Part shown: piece by piece, positions 8,864-17,276 of the stretch
Numbering within the stretch: position 1 is the stretch's first letter
Layout: each line of letters begins with the position of its first letter
Assembly (NCBI GenBank): GCA_937884995.1
Contig: CAKZZL010000037.1
Span: 62,001-126,000 of the forward strand
DNA from: an uncultured Clostridia bacterium
Lineage (GTDB): Bacteria > Bacillota > Clostridia > Oscillospirales > Acutalibacteraceae
Direction of reading: 5' to 3'
Length of the DNA stretch: 64,000 nucleotides
The notes under the pieces: model-generated
Database searches by the model: none
What the model saw: the letters and a program-made list of their open reading frames with translations, nothing else
Told to the model about the DNA's origin: nothing
Translations under genes and position numbers: made by a program

Positions 8864-11259
8864 GAATAATGATTCCCTTTAATTTCTACTATTGTAGATT
8901 GACGGAACATTTCGGCGCAATATATCAAGAATAATGATTCCCTTTAATTTCTACTATTGTAGATTTCTACTTGTGGTATTGTAGGCGTTCTTGGAATAAT
9001 GATTCCCTTTAATTTCTACTATTGTAGATATGGAATGTTACCAGATGCTGCTTGATTGAATAATGATTCCCTTTAATTTCTACTATTGTAGATAACAATC
9101 TGCACGTGTCGATGGACTAGAATAATGATTCCCTTTAATTTCTACTATTGTAGATTGATGAGGATAATTTATCTGGTAATTGGGAATAATGATTCCCTTT
9201 AATTTCTACTATTGTAGATTTAAGACCCTTTTGAGCAGCTAATTCATGAATAATGATTCCCTTTAATTTCTACTATTGTAGATTCGTGGAGTGGAGAAAG
9301 AATCCATTCAATGAATAATGATTCCCTTTAATTTCTACTATTGTAGATGGAAATACATATTGTAAAAGAATCTCGTGAATAATGATTCCCTTTAATTTCT
9401 ACTATTGTAGATTAGAGAAAGAGCACATTTGTTTATCGGCAGAATAATGATTCCCTTTAATTTCTACTATTGTAGATACGGACGTAATGTGTTCTTGTCG
9501 GATTAGAATAATGATTCCCTTTAATTTCTACTATTGTAGATGCAATGATACACATATTGAATTAAATAAGAATAATGATTCCCTTTAATTTCTACTATTG
9601 TAGATAGTCGAATATTTGCGACGTTGTTAACTTGGAATAATGATTCCCTTTAATTTCTACTATTGTAGATTTCTCGCTGATAATCAATTTAAGTTTTTGA
9701 ATAATGATTCCCTTTAATTTCTACTATTGTAGATATGGCATAGTGATTCGCGGTCGTGTCACGAATAATGATTCCCTTTAATTTCTACTATTGTAGATTC
9801 ATACCCACACCCGCTTGCGTAGCCGAATAATGATTCCCTTTAATTTCTACTATTGTAGATATTACAAGATTTAATAGAAAATAATTTGAATAATGATTCC
9901 CTTTAATTTCTACTATTGTAGATTTCTGCACGAGCAAGTATTAGTGTAGGTGAATAATGATTCCCTTTAATTTCTACTATTGTAGATGATGTTTGTGTTG
10001 TTTTTAATTCTACATGGAATAATGATTCCCTTTAATTTCTACTATTGTAGATATTGATGCAAGTGCAGATGCTATCATTTGAATAATGATTCCCTTTAAT
10101 TTCTACTATTGTAGATTAATCTTTTTATGTCCTGTTGGGTATTTGAATAATGATTCCCTTTAATTTCTACTATTGTAGATACCGGTATTCAATGAATACA
10201 ATTTACAGGAATAATGATTCCCTTTAATTTCTACTATTGTAGATTCCGAATCTGCTGACACGTAAATTGATGAATAATGATTCCCTTTAATTTCTACTAT
10301 TGTAGATATTATATTCTTCGAAGTCATTAATATGTGAATAATGATTCCCTTTAATTTCTACTATTGTAGATTTTGTCAATATATTTATTTACTTTTTTGA
10401 ATAATGATTCCCTTTAATTTCTACTATTGTAGATAATGACTTATGATATGCAAGTTTTCATGGAATAATGATTCCCTTTAATTTCTACTATTGTAGATAT
10501 CATTGCATCCGCGCCGATGTCAGGAAGAATAATGATTCCCTTTAATTTCTACTATTGTAGATTTCTCATTATTAACAAATGCAATTACGAATAATGATTC
10601 CCTTTAATTTCTACTATTGTAGATTCGTACTTTTGCTTATATGATTTTATTTGAATAATGATTCCCTTTAATTTCTACTATTGTAGATGTCGTACGGGAT
10701 CGTTTCGCTAAATCGAATAATGATTCCCTTTAATTTCTACTATTGTAGATACGACGCAACAAGCGTTACAAATCTATGGAATAATGATTCCCTTTAATTT
10801 CTACTATTGTAGATTTCTCCTTTCTCGCAAATTGTATAATCCGGAATAATGATTCCCTTTAATTTCTACTATTGTAGATTATGTAATTTCCTTATTTCAA
10901 ATTATTCGAATAATGATTCCCTTTAATTTCTACTATTGTAGATAGTCTTGTGTTCCTGTTTCAATGACTTGAATAATGATTCCCTTTAATTTCTACTATT
11001 GTAGATAATGATAGCCAACACCTGTTTCCTGAGAATAATGATTCCCTTTAATTTCTACTATTGTAGATGCGATGTAGCGTTAGCACAATGCAACAATGAA
11101 TAATGATTCCCTTTAATTTCTACTATTGTAGATAATGGCGGATTGGTTCAATCAATATCCGAATAATGATTCCCTTTAATTTCTACTATTGTAGATAAGA
11201 AAATCCCTGTTGCAAGTATAAACGAATAATGATTCCCTTTAATTTCTACTATTGTAGAT
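8864..11259 (+). CRISPR. type V-A CRISPR array, 38 repeats and 37 spacers
   Basis: The repeat is 36 nt, begins GAATAATGATTCCC and ends in the Cas12a crRNA handle AATTTCTACTATTGTAGAT (stem TCTAC/GTAGA, loop TATT). Repeat starts run from 8864, 8929, 8994, 9058, 9120 and so on to 11098, 11161 and 11224. By eye all 38 copies are identical, including the last. Spacers are 26-29 nt (five of 26, six of 27, eighteen of 28, eight of 29) and all differ. The array points the same way as the cas genes and is probably transcribed from the leader promoter, with processing by Cas12a itself. No tracrRNA anti-repeat was seen, as expected for V-A. The trailer after the last repeat contains a small palindrome (TAGTAAATTACTA, 11269-11281). 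Confidence 0.99.
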
Positions 11260-11290
11260 GATGTAATATAGTAAATTACTAACAAAAAAT

Positions 11291-11326
11291 AAACAGCGCT
11301 GATATTCATTATTCAGCGCTGTTTTT
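11291..11326. terminator. bidirectional terminator closing the CRISPR array and the radical SAM gene
   Basis: ACAGCGCTGA (11293-11302) pairs perfectly with TCAGCGCTGT (11313-11322), with T-run TTTTT on the right and an A-rich stretch on the left. It can stop the array transcript on plus and the radical SAM transcript on minus. Its right arm lies within the last codons and stop of the minus-strand gene. Confidence 0.85.
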
Positions 11327-12727
11327 AGCTTCTTCACTATCCCGATAATATTGGGTGTGCGTGTCTTTGTGTTTTGTTGAATTCCAAATCTCTTCAGCCA
11401 TCGGAGCCCATTCCTTTGCAAAGTCATCACATTTTTCACAAAGTTCCTCAACGGTTTCTTCGTGCACCAAATCTGAAGATTTAGCTTTGGTTTCCGCAAT
11501 GATCTTTCTTAAAATCTCCGGATTCTCAAGCATCGGACAAGGCCTCAGGTGATTATCATTAAACGGCTGTCCATGATAGTAGGCTGTAAAGAGGGGAGAC
11601 TTCAAAGCTTCAAGCAGAGTGTGTGTACGTATATTTGTATCTGAATAATGGATGAATACGCAAGGCTCGATATCTCCTGCGGAGTTTATATGGAAATAGT
11701 TTCTTCCGCCTGCTATGCAACCACCGACATATTCAGCATCATTCTGGAAGTCCATAACAAATATCGGGTTACCGCTTTTGCTATCTCTTGTCTTTCTAAG
11801 CCATTTGTACATATATGCTCTTTGCTCTGGCAAAGGGATAAGTTCTTTATCTGCATCATGACCTACAGGCATGTAGTTAAAATAAAGAGAATATTTTGCA
11901 CCGTTTTCTATAAGCATATGCATGAACTCATCAGATGTAACAACTTCGACATTCTTCCTTGTGTAACATACGGAAACTCCGAAGAGACACTTATTCTTTT
12001 TCAGAAGTTTCATGGCATTCACTGTGGCCTCATAAGCGCCTTGCCCACGACGCCAGTCGTTTGACTCCTGTGAACCTTCTATACTCAGAGCAAGTGCAAA
12101 GTTTCCGACTTCCTTCATTTGATCACAAAGCTTTTGATCAACTAAAGTAGCATTAGTATATGCGATAAATACACAATCTTTATTATTTCTGCATAAGTTT
12201 ATAATATCATCTTTACGCATAAGCGGCTCACCACCTGTGAGCATATACACATGTGTGCCGAGCTCTTTGCCCTGGCTTACGATGCTTTGCATTTCATCAT
12301 TTGTAAGATACTGATTATGACCATATTCCGCAGCCCAGCATCCTTTACAATGAAGATTACAAGCACTTGTAGGATCAAAGAGAATGATAAACGGGACATT
12401 GCACTTATACTTTTCTCTGTTAGCTCTTACTTTCTTTGTCCCATAAAGACCTGCATCCAAACCAAATGATATGAGCATCTGCCTTACTATATTTTTGTCA
12501 AGGTCATGTATAATACTTAGGGCAAGCTGTGTCCAAACATTATCAGGGTCTGTTGCAGCAGCTTGGAACTTTTTAAAATTCTCAGGTGGAAAAATCCTGC
12601 TGAATAACGGCTCAATCCTATATGCGAGCTTAACAAGATTTTTCTGAGGATCTTTATATATGTATTTAAGAACGCGGTCAAGGATAATTGTTATTCCCTT
12701 TTTTTGAATAGTGTACTTGAGATCCAT
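11309..12727 (-). CDS. radical SAM/SPASM-type protein of unknown substrate
   Basis: Cytoplasmic iron-sulfur enzyme of the radical SAM superfamily, 472 aa. The cluster motif CxxxCxxC is present as ACNLHCKGCW at about residue 125, followed by the GGEP motif (MLTGGEPLMRKD). The C-terminal third has further cysteines in a SPASM/twitch-like layout (GGCIAGG, IEPCVFIHY, LRPCPML, ELCEKCDDF), suggesting a second cluster. About 100 residues precede the barrel, as in HpnH/MoaA-like proteins common in Clostridia. The substrate is not recognisable. It is a single gene with its own promoter, facing the end of the CRISPR array; it is not a known cas gene and its position is probably coincidental. Confidence 0.85.
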   Translation of the reverse strand: MDLKYTIQKKGITIILDRVLKYIYKDPQKNLVKLAYRIEPLFSRIFPPENFKKFQAAATDPDNVWTQLALSIIHDLDKNIVRQMLISFGLDAGLYGTKKVRANREKYKCNVPFIILFDPTSACNLHCKGCWAAEYGHNQYLTNDEMQSIVSQGKELGTHVYMLTGGEPLMRKDDIINLCRNNKDCVFIAYTNATLVDQKLCDQMKEVGNFALALSIEGSQESNDWRRGQGAYEATVNAMKLLKKNKCLFGVSVCYTRKNVEVVTSDEFMHMLIENGAKYSLYFNYMPVGHDADKELIPLPEQRAYMYKWLRKTRDSKSGNPIFVMDFQNDAEYVGGCIAGGRNYFHINSAGDIEPCVFIHYSDTNIRTHTLLEALKSPLFTAYYHGQPFNDNHLRPCPMLENPEILRKIIAETKAKSSDLVHEETVEELCEKCDDFAKEWAPMAEEIWNSTKHKDTHTQYYRDSEEAKNSAE

Positions 12728-12770
12728 GGTTTCTCCCTGAAAAAATTAAAACAAGTGATATAACTTATTC

Positions 12771-12799
12771 ATTATAGTTTTTTTTGAGACCAAAGTCAA
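12771..12799 (-). promoter_or_regulatory. sigma-A promoter of the radical SAM gene
   Basis: On the minus strand, TTGACT (plus 12794-12799), a 17-base spacer and TATAAT (plus 12771-12776), about 45 bases before the ATG at 12727. Confidence 0.75.
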
Positions 12800-12833
12800 C
12801 AAAATAAATATAGAAAAAAACATATATATATGG

Positions 12834-12839
12834 TATAAT
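12834..12839 (+). promoter_or_regulatory. -10 element for the M16 peptidase operon
   Basis: A perfect TATAAT lies 32 bases before the ATG at 12872. No clear -35 is visible at the right distance. Confidence 0.45.
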
Positions 12840-12871
12840 TAAATATCTTTGCAAAACGGAAAGGTGAAAAA

Positions 12872-14152
12872 ATGGCATATAATAATTTGGAATATAAACA
12901 AATAGCAAACGGGGTTAAATACATATGCATTGACACAGATAAATTTAATACAAATTCTCTGATTTTGGACATGTATTTACCTGTTGATGACAATTTGCCT
13001 GCATATAAAATTCTGGCAAGTTTACTTACAAGATCATCCAGTAATTATCCCAGTCAGAAATTGATGGATTCAAAACTCGAATGGCTTTACGGAGCAAATA
13101 TATCATCCACCACAAAAATAACAGGTGAAATGTTTCACATCGCATATAAAGTAATTATGGTTGATGATAAATTTGCTGTTGATAATGAAAAAATATCTGA
13201 GATGACTGAAGATTTTCTCTTTGATATTATACTTAATCCGCATTTTGACGGCGATGCATTTGATGAAGCTGATACAGACAGAGAAAAACGCACTATAACA
13301 GATGAGTTAAATTCAATAAAGAATGATAAAATAAGTTATGCGAGCCGAAGACTCAAGGAAATAATGTGTAGCAATCAGGCATGCGGAATCGGTCTGGATA
13401 CGATGCTGAAGGGTATAAACGACACGGATAAGAATATGCTATATAATGCATATTTTGAAATGCTTTCAAGGGCCAACATAGCTGTTACTGCATGCGGAAG
13501 ATTAAATGCAGATAAACTTGAAGAGAAAATCAGAGGATTTGTATCAAATATCAAGGCCAGAAACCCGATAGAAGAAAGATATAAGTACATAACCGAGACC
13601 GGAGATGTAAAATATGTCAAAGAGAGCATGGATATGAATCAGTCAAAACTTGACATAGGATTCAGGACCATGATGAAAGACAGAAAAGACAATTACAGAG
13701 CATACAGTATTATGACTGACATCTTTGGCGGCGGACCTTATTCAAGACTTTTTACAAACGTACGTGAAAAGATGAGCCTTTGCTATTATTGCAGCGCAAA
13801 CTTTACACGCGACATCGGAGTTATCGCTCTACAAAGCGGTATAGAAAATGAAAACTATGACAAGGCTCTTGAAGAGATATTAAATCAATTTGATATTATG
13901 AAAAAAGGCGAGTTCAGCGACAGTGAACTTGAAGCATCAAAAAAATCAACCATTGATTCATATAAGGGACTGGATGACAGTCCTATGCGCATTTGCTATT
14001 TCTATGCTGCACAAGTTTTTGATGAAAGAATAAGAAGCAAAGATGAAATTATACGTGAAATTACCTTCATTGGCCGTGACCAAGTAACTGAAGCCGCTTC
14101 TAACACATCACTTGATACAGTCTATTTCCTTGCAGGGGAGGCAGAAGAATGA
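12872..14152 (+). CDS. M16-family peptidase-like protein, non-catalytic partner (YmfF/YlmF-like)
   Basis: 426-aa pitrilysin-fold protein of the YmfF type. Where active M16 proteases carry HxxEH it reads LLTRSSSNYPSQKLMDS, so the zinc site is missing. It keeps M16 features such as GLDTML near residue 172 and the R/Y-type loop FGGGPYSRLFTNVREKMSLC in the C-terminal half. M16 enzymes often work as pairs of one catalytic and one non-catalytic subunit, and the next gene, overlapping by four bases, has the intact site. The ribosome site GGAAAGGTG precedes the start. Substrate unknown; in Bacillus the pair is linked to processing of small peptides. Confidence 0.88.
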   Translation: MAYNNLEYKQIANGVKYICIDTDKFNTNSLILDMYLPVDDNLPAYKILASLLTRSSSNYPSQKLMDSKLEWLYGANISSTTKITGEMFHIAYKVIMVDDKFAVDNEKISEMTEDFLFDIILNPHFDGDAFDEADTDREKRTITDELNSIKNDKISYASRRLKEIMCSNQACGIGLDTMLKGINDTDKNMLYNAYFEMLSRANIAVTACGRLNADKLEEKIRGFVSNIKARNPIEERYKYITETGDVKYVKESMDMNQSKLDIGFRTMMKDRKDNYRAYSIMTDIFGGGPYSRLFTNVREKMSLCYYCSANFTRDIGVIALQSGIENENYDKALEEILNQFDIMKKGEFSDSELEASKKSTIDSYKGLDDSPMRICYFYAAQVFDERIRSKDEIIREITFIGRDQVTEAASNTSLDTVYFLAGEAEE

Positions 14153-15426
14153 CAAATATTAAAGAAATAAAAAGTGATCTCCTGAATGAAAAATATTATG
14201 AAATAGATCATGCATCAGGTTTGAAGATCTTTGTTTATCCAAAAGAAAATTTCAATTCTTCATACGCGATTTTCGGGACAAAATATGGTTCTGTCGACAA
14301 CAAATTCAAAAGCGAAGATAAAGATGAAATTACTAAGGTACCTGAGGGAATAGCTCATTTTTTGGAGCATAAACTTTTCGAAAGTGAAGAACTGGACGCC
14401 TTTTCAAGATATGCGGAAACAGGCGCTTCTGCCAACGCATATACAACATTTGACAGAACATGCTATCTCTTTTCATGCTCGGGTGATATTGAACCTTCTT
14501 TGGAAATCTTACTTGATTTCGTAAGTAATCCGTATTTCACTGTGGAAACTGTTGAAAAAGAACAAGGCATTATCGGTCAGGAAATTAAGATGACAAATGA
14601 TGAGCCGGGCTGGGCTTCTCTCTTCTCGCTCCTAAAAGCAGTTTATCATACACATCCGGTTAAGATAGACATTGCAGGAACAGTTGAGTCGATTGCCGAG
14701 ATTACACCGGAACTTCTTTATGAATGCTATAACACATTCTATAATTACCACAATATGGCACTTGCTGTTGTGGGCAATGTAACTCCCAAACAGGTTATAT
14801 CTGTTGCAGATAAAGTCTTGAAAGACCTTCCGGCCAAAAAGGTTGAGAGGATCTTTGATGATGAGCCTGAAACAGTCGTAACTGATTATACAGAATGTAT
14901 TCGTGAAGTATCAATGCCGATATTTGCAATAGGATTTAAGGAAAAATATGATGAAAATGCTGATGTTATCAAGACCACACTGGAGAGCCAGATAATGCTG
15001 GAAATCATAGTTGGATCTACAAGCGATCTTTATGAGAAAATGATTGAAAAGAAATATATAACAAGTTCCATAGACTCTGAATACCTACTGGGACCCGGAT
15101 ATGGACTTCACATATTCTCAGGTGAAAGTGAACATTATGATGAAATCCGCAAGATGCTTAACAATGAGATAAAAAGACTTAAGGCTGAAGGTGTAGACAG
15201 AGAGGACTTCGACAGAATCAAGAGAGCTATTATCGGGCATGTCATAATGACATATAACAGTACAAACTTGATAGCAAACGAACTTATTCTCTCACACTTT
15301 TATGGCTACAATATCTTTGATGAACTTTCAGCAATAGAGAAAATCACAGTGGAAGATATAGATAAGAGAATCAGAGATACTCTCGTTGAAACAAATTCTT
15401 CAATGTCAGTTGTAAAAGCAAAATAA
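14149..15426 (+). CDS. M16-family zinc metallopeptidase (YmfH-like), catalytic partner
   Basis: 425-aa pitrilysin-family protease. The inverted zinc motif is intact as HFLEH (GIAHFLEHKLFESEE, about residues 67-81), with the distal glutamate in EKEQGIIGQEIKM. It has two homologous halves as usual and no signal peptide, so it should act in the cytoplasm, presumably as a heterodimer with the upstream protein. The start ATG overlaps the previous stop (ATGA) and follows GGGAGG. lgt follows after 12 bases. Confidence 0.9.
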   Translation: MTNIKEIKSDLLNEKYYEIDHASGLKIFVYPKENFNSSYAIFGTKYGSVDNKFKSEDKDEITKVPEGIAHFLEHKLFESEELDAFSRYAETGASANAYTTFDRTCYLFSCSGDIEPSLEILLDFVSNPYFTVETVEKEQGIIGQEIKMTNDEPGWASLFSLLKAVYHTHPVKIDIAGTVESIAEITPELLYECYNTFYNYHNMALAVVGNVTPKQVISVADKVLKDLPAKKVERIFDDEPETVVTDYTECIREVSMPIFAIGFKEKYDENADVIKTTLESQIMLEIIVGSTSDLYEKMIEKKYITSSIDSEYLLGPGYGLHIFSGESEHYDEIRKMLNNEIKRLKAEGVDREDFDRIKRAIIGHVIMTYNSTNLIANELILSHFYGYNIFDELSAIEKITVEDIDKRIRDTLVETNSSMSVVKAK

Positions 15427-15438
15427 AAGGAGATAGCT

Positions 15439-16377
15439 ATGAAGTTTTTAACTGATTATACGGTAGTTGAGTTCCCAAAACTTGGCTGGCAATTTGACGT
15501 TTACGCTAACCTTTGTGAATTTACAATTCCCGGCTGGGACATAGATGTAACAATAAGGTTCTATGGCGTCATAATTGCCTTTGGATTTCTGCTTGCAGTT
15601 TTGCTGGGAGGAAGAATCGCATATAAATGGAATATGAGTCTTGATAAGATGGTTGATGTCCTTATATGGGGAACAATCGGTGGCGTTATCGGTGCAAGAC
15701 TTTATTACGTAATTTTCCAATGGGATAGTTATAAAAATAACCTTGCATCAATATTTAAGATTTGGGAAGGCGGACTGGCTATATACGGAGGTATAATAGG
15801 CGGTTTGCTTGCTGCATATTTTGTTTGCAAAAAAGTTGATCTCAGCTTTATAAAACTTCTTGATATTGCAAGCATGAGTTTGCTTATAGGGCAGGGAATA
15901 GGCCGTTGGGGAAACTTTACCAACCAGGAAGCATTCGGTACCAACACCACACTGCCATGGGGTATGACAAGTTCCAAAGTTCAGGCATATATTGAAGCCA
16001 ACCAATATTCATTGTCACAAAAAGGAATCAGCATGGTTTCAACAGATCCTGTTCATCCGACTTTCCTTTATGAATCAATTTGGTGCCTTATCGGTTTCGT
16101 AATACTCTTTATCATCTACAAGAAATACAGAAAATTTGACGGTCAGCTCATCTTAGGATACGGCGCAATATACGGACTTGAAAGATTTTTTGTTGAAGGA
16201 CTTCGTACGGACAGCCTCTATGTAGGTGACACAGGTATAAGAATATCTCAGGTTTTGTCTCTTCTCATAGCAATATTGTGCATTGCGCTTTCAATTGCAA
16301 AATATGCTCAGTTATATAACGAGAAGATAAAAAATGTTAAGAGATATAAGGAGCAGAAGAAAAATGAAAATAATTGA
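15439..16377 (+). CDS. lgt: prolipoprotein diacylglyceryl transferase
   Basis: Integral membrane enzyme, 312 aa, that adds diacylglycerol to the lipobox cysteine of prelipoproteins. Family features are seen in order: YGVIIAFGFLLAV near residue 43, the conserved GARLYYVIF, IWEGGLAIYGGIIGG, and the signature GQGIGRWGNFTNQEAFG near residue 152 with its catalytic arginine. About seven membrane helices are present. The ribosome site is AAAGGAG. It is cotranscribed after the M16 pair and overlaps folD. The window contains at least two likely substrates (lipoproteins at 42.7 and 45.6 kb). Confidence 0.96.
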   Translation: MKFLTDYTVVEFPKLGWQFDVYANLCEFTIPGWDIDVTIRFYGVIIAFGFLLAVLLGGRIAYKWNMSLDKMVDVLIWGTIGGVIGARLYYVIFQWDSYKNNLASIFKIWEGGLAIYGGIIGGLLAAYFVCKKVDLSFIKLLDIASMSLLIGQGIGRWGNFTNQEAFGTNTTLPWGMTSSKVQAYIEANQYSLSQKGISMVSTDPVHPTFLYESIWCLIGFVILFIIYKKYRKFDGQLILGYGAIYGLERFFVEGLRTDSLYVGDTGIRISQVLSLLIAILCIALSIAKYAQLYNEKIKNVKRYKEQKKNENN

Positions 16378-17206
16378 CGGCAAAGAGGTCTCTGCTTCAG
16401 TACGAGAAGAAATCGCAGAGCAGGTTGCAAAGTTAAAAAACGAAGGCAAAAAAACCGGACTTGCTGTGATTATAGTCGGCAATAATCCCGCATCAAGGGT
16501 ATATGTAAATAATAAGAAAAAAGGATGCGAACAGGTAGGCATAAACTCATATGAGTATGCATTGCCGGAAGAGACAAAAACAGAGGATATCCTTTCGCTT
16601 ATTGATAAACTGAATAAGGATGACAAAGTTGACGGAATACTTTGTCAGCTTCCGCTCCCGGAACAAATAGATGAAGAAGCAGTGATAAATGCAATTGCGC
16701 CCGATAAAGATGTTGATGCATTCAGGCCTGAAAATACAGGGCATATCATGACAGGAGATTATAGTTTTTTGCCGTGTACACCTGCAGGCATCATAGAACT
16801 CTTAAAATTCTATGATATAGCAATAGAAGGCAAAGAATGCGTTGTAATAGGACGAAGCAATATAGTCGGAAAACCAATGGCAATGCTTCTGCTTCATAAT
16901 AACGGCACAGTTACCATTTGCCATTCAAGAAGCCGGAATCTGAAAGATATCACGTCACGCGCGGATATATTGGTTGCAGCAGTTGGAAAAGAAAAGTTTG
17001 TAACGAAAGATATGGTCAAAGACGGTGCAGTAGTTATAGATGTCGGAATGAACAGAGACGGGAACGGCAAACTTTGCGGAGATGTTGACTTTGAAAATAT
17101 TAAGGATAAGTGCTCATACATTACACCGGTGCCGGGAGGCGTCGGACCTATGACAATAACAATGCTTCTCAAAAATACATTAACAGCATCTCAAAATCAC
17201 AAATAA
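16364..17206 (+). CDS. folD: bifunctional methylene-THF dehydrogenase / methenyl-THF cyclohydrolase
   Basis: Folate C1 enzyme interconverting methylene-, methenyl- and formyl-tetrahydrofolate, 280 aa. Signatures include NNPASRVYVNNKKKGCEQVG with the catalytic YxxxK lysine, CQLPLPEQID, the nucleotide loop GRSNIVGKPMAMLLL, and the C-terminal PVPGGVGPMTITMLL. The ATG at 16364 lies ten bases after AAGGAG and gives the normal N-terminus MKIIDGKEVSA; a frame opening at 16334 would lie inside lgt. It overlaps the lgt stop by 14 bases, so expression is coupled. Confidence 0.96.
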   Translation: MKIIDGKEVSASVREEIAEQVAKLKNEGKKTGLAVIIVGNNPASRVYVNNKKKGCEQVGINSYEYALPEETKTEDILSLIDKLNKDDKVDGILCQLPLPEQIDEEAVINAIAPDKDVDAFRPENTGHIMTGDYSFLPCTPAGIIELLKFYDIAIEGKECVVIGRSNIVGKPMAMLLLHNNGTVTICHSRSRNLKDITSRADILVAAVGKEKFVTKDMVKDGAVVIDVGMNRDGNGKLCGDVDFENIKDKCSYITPVPGGVGPMTITMLLKNTLTASQNHK

Positions 17207-17220
17207 AATAATAAAAATCA

Positions 17221-17254
17221 CGGGGTACCTTCATAACAGGCACCCCGATTTTTT
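17221..17254. terminator. terminator after folD
   Basis: CGGGGTACC (17221-17229) pairs with GGCACCCCG (17239-17247), one mismatch, then TTTTTT. The A/T-rich left flank lets it also work for the minus-strand gene ending at 17277. Confidence 0.8.
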
Positions 17255-17276
17255 GTCTTGATATCTTAACTTGTTT

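Noticed and set aside
8864..11259. Self-targeting spacers against genes in this window
   Set aside because: No match was noticed when reading the spacers against nearby genes, but this was not an exhaustive search.
8732..11300. tracrRNA or anti-repeat for the array
   Set aside because: No second partial copy of the repeat was seen outside the array, and type V-A does not need one.
3000..11400. Mobile element or integrase delivering the CRISPR locus
   Set aside because: No transposase, integrase, tRNA or long flanking repeats were seen at either end, so transfer is only possible by inference from AT content.
11239..11499. Minus-strand open frame across the array end and radical SAM gene
   Set aside because: It runs in another frame of the radical SAM gene and through a CRISPR repeat, with no ribosome site.
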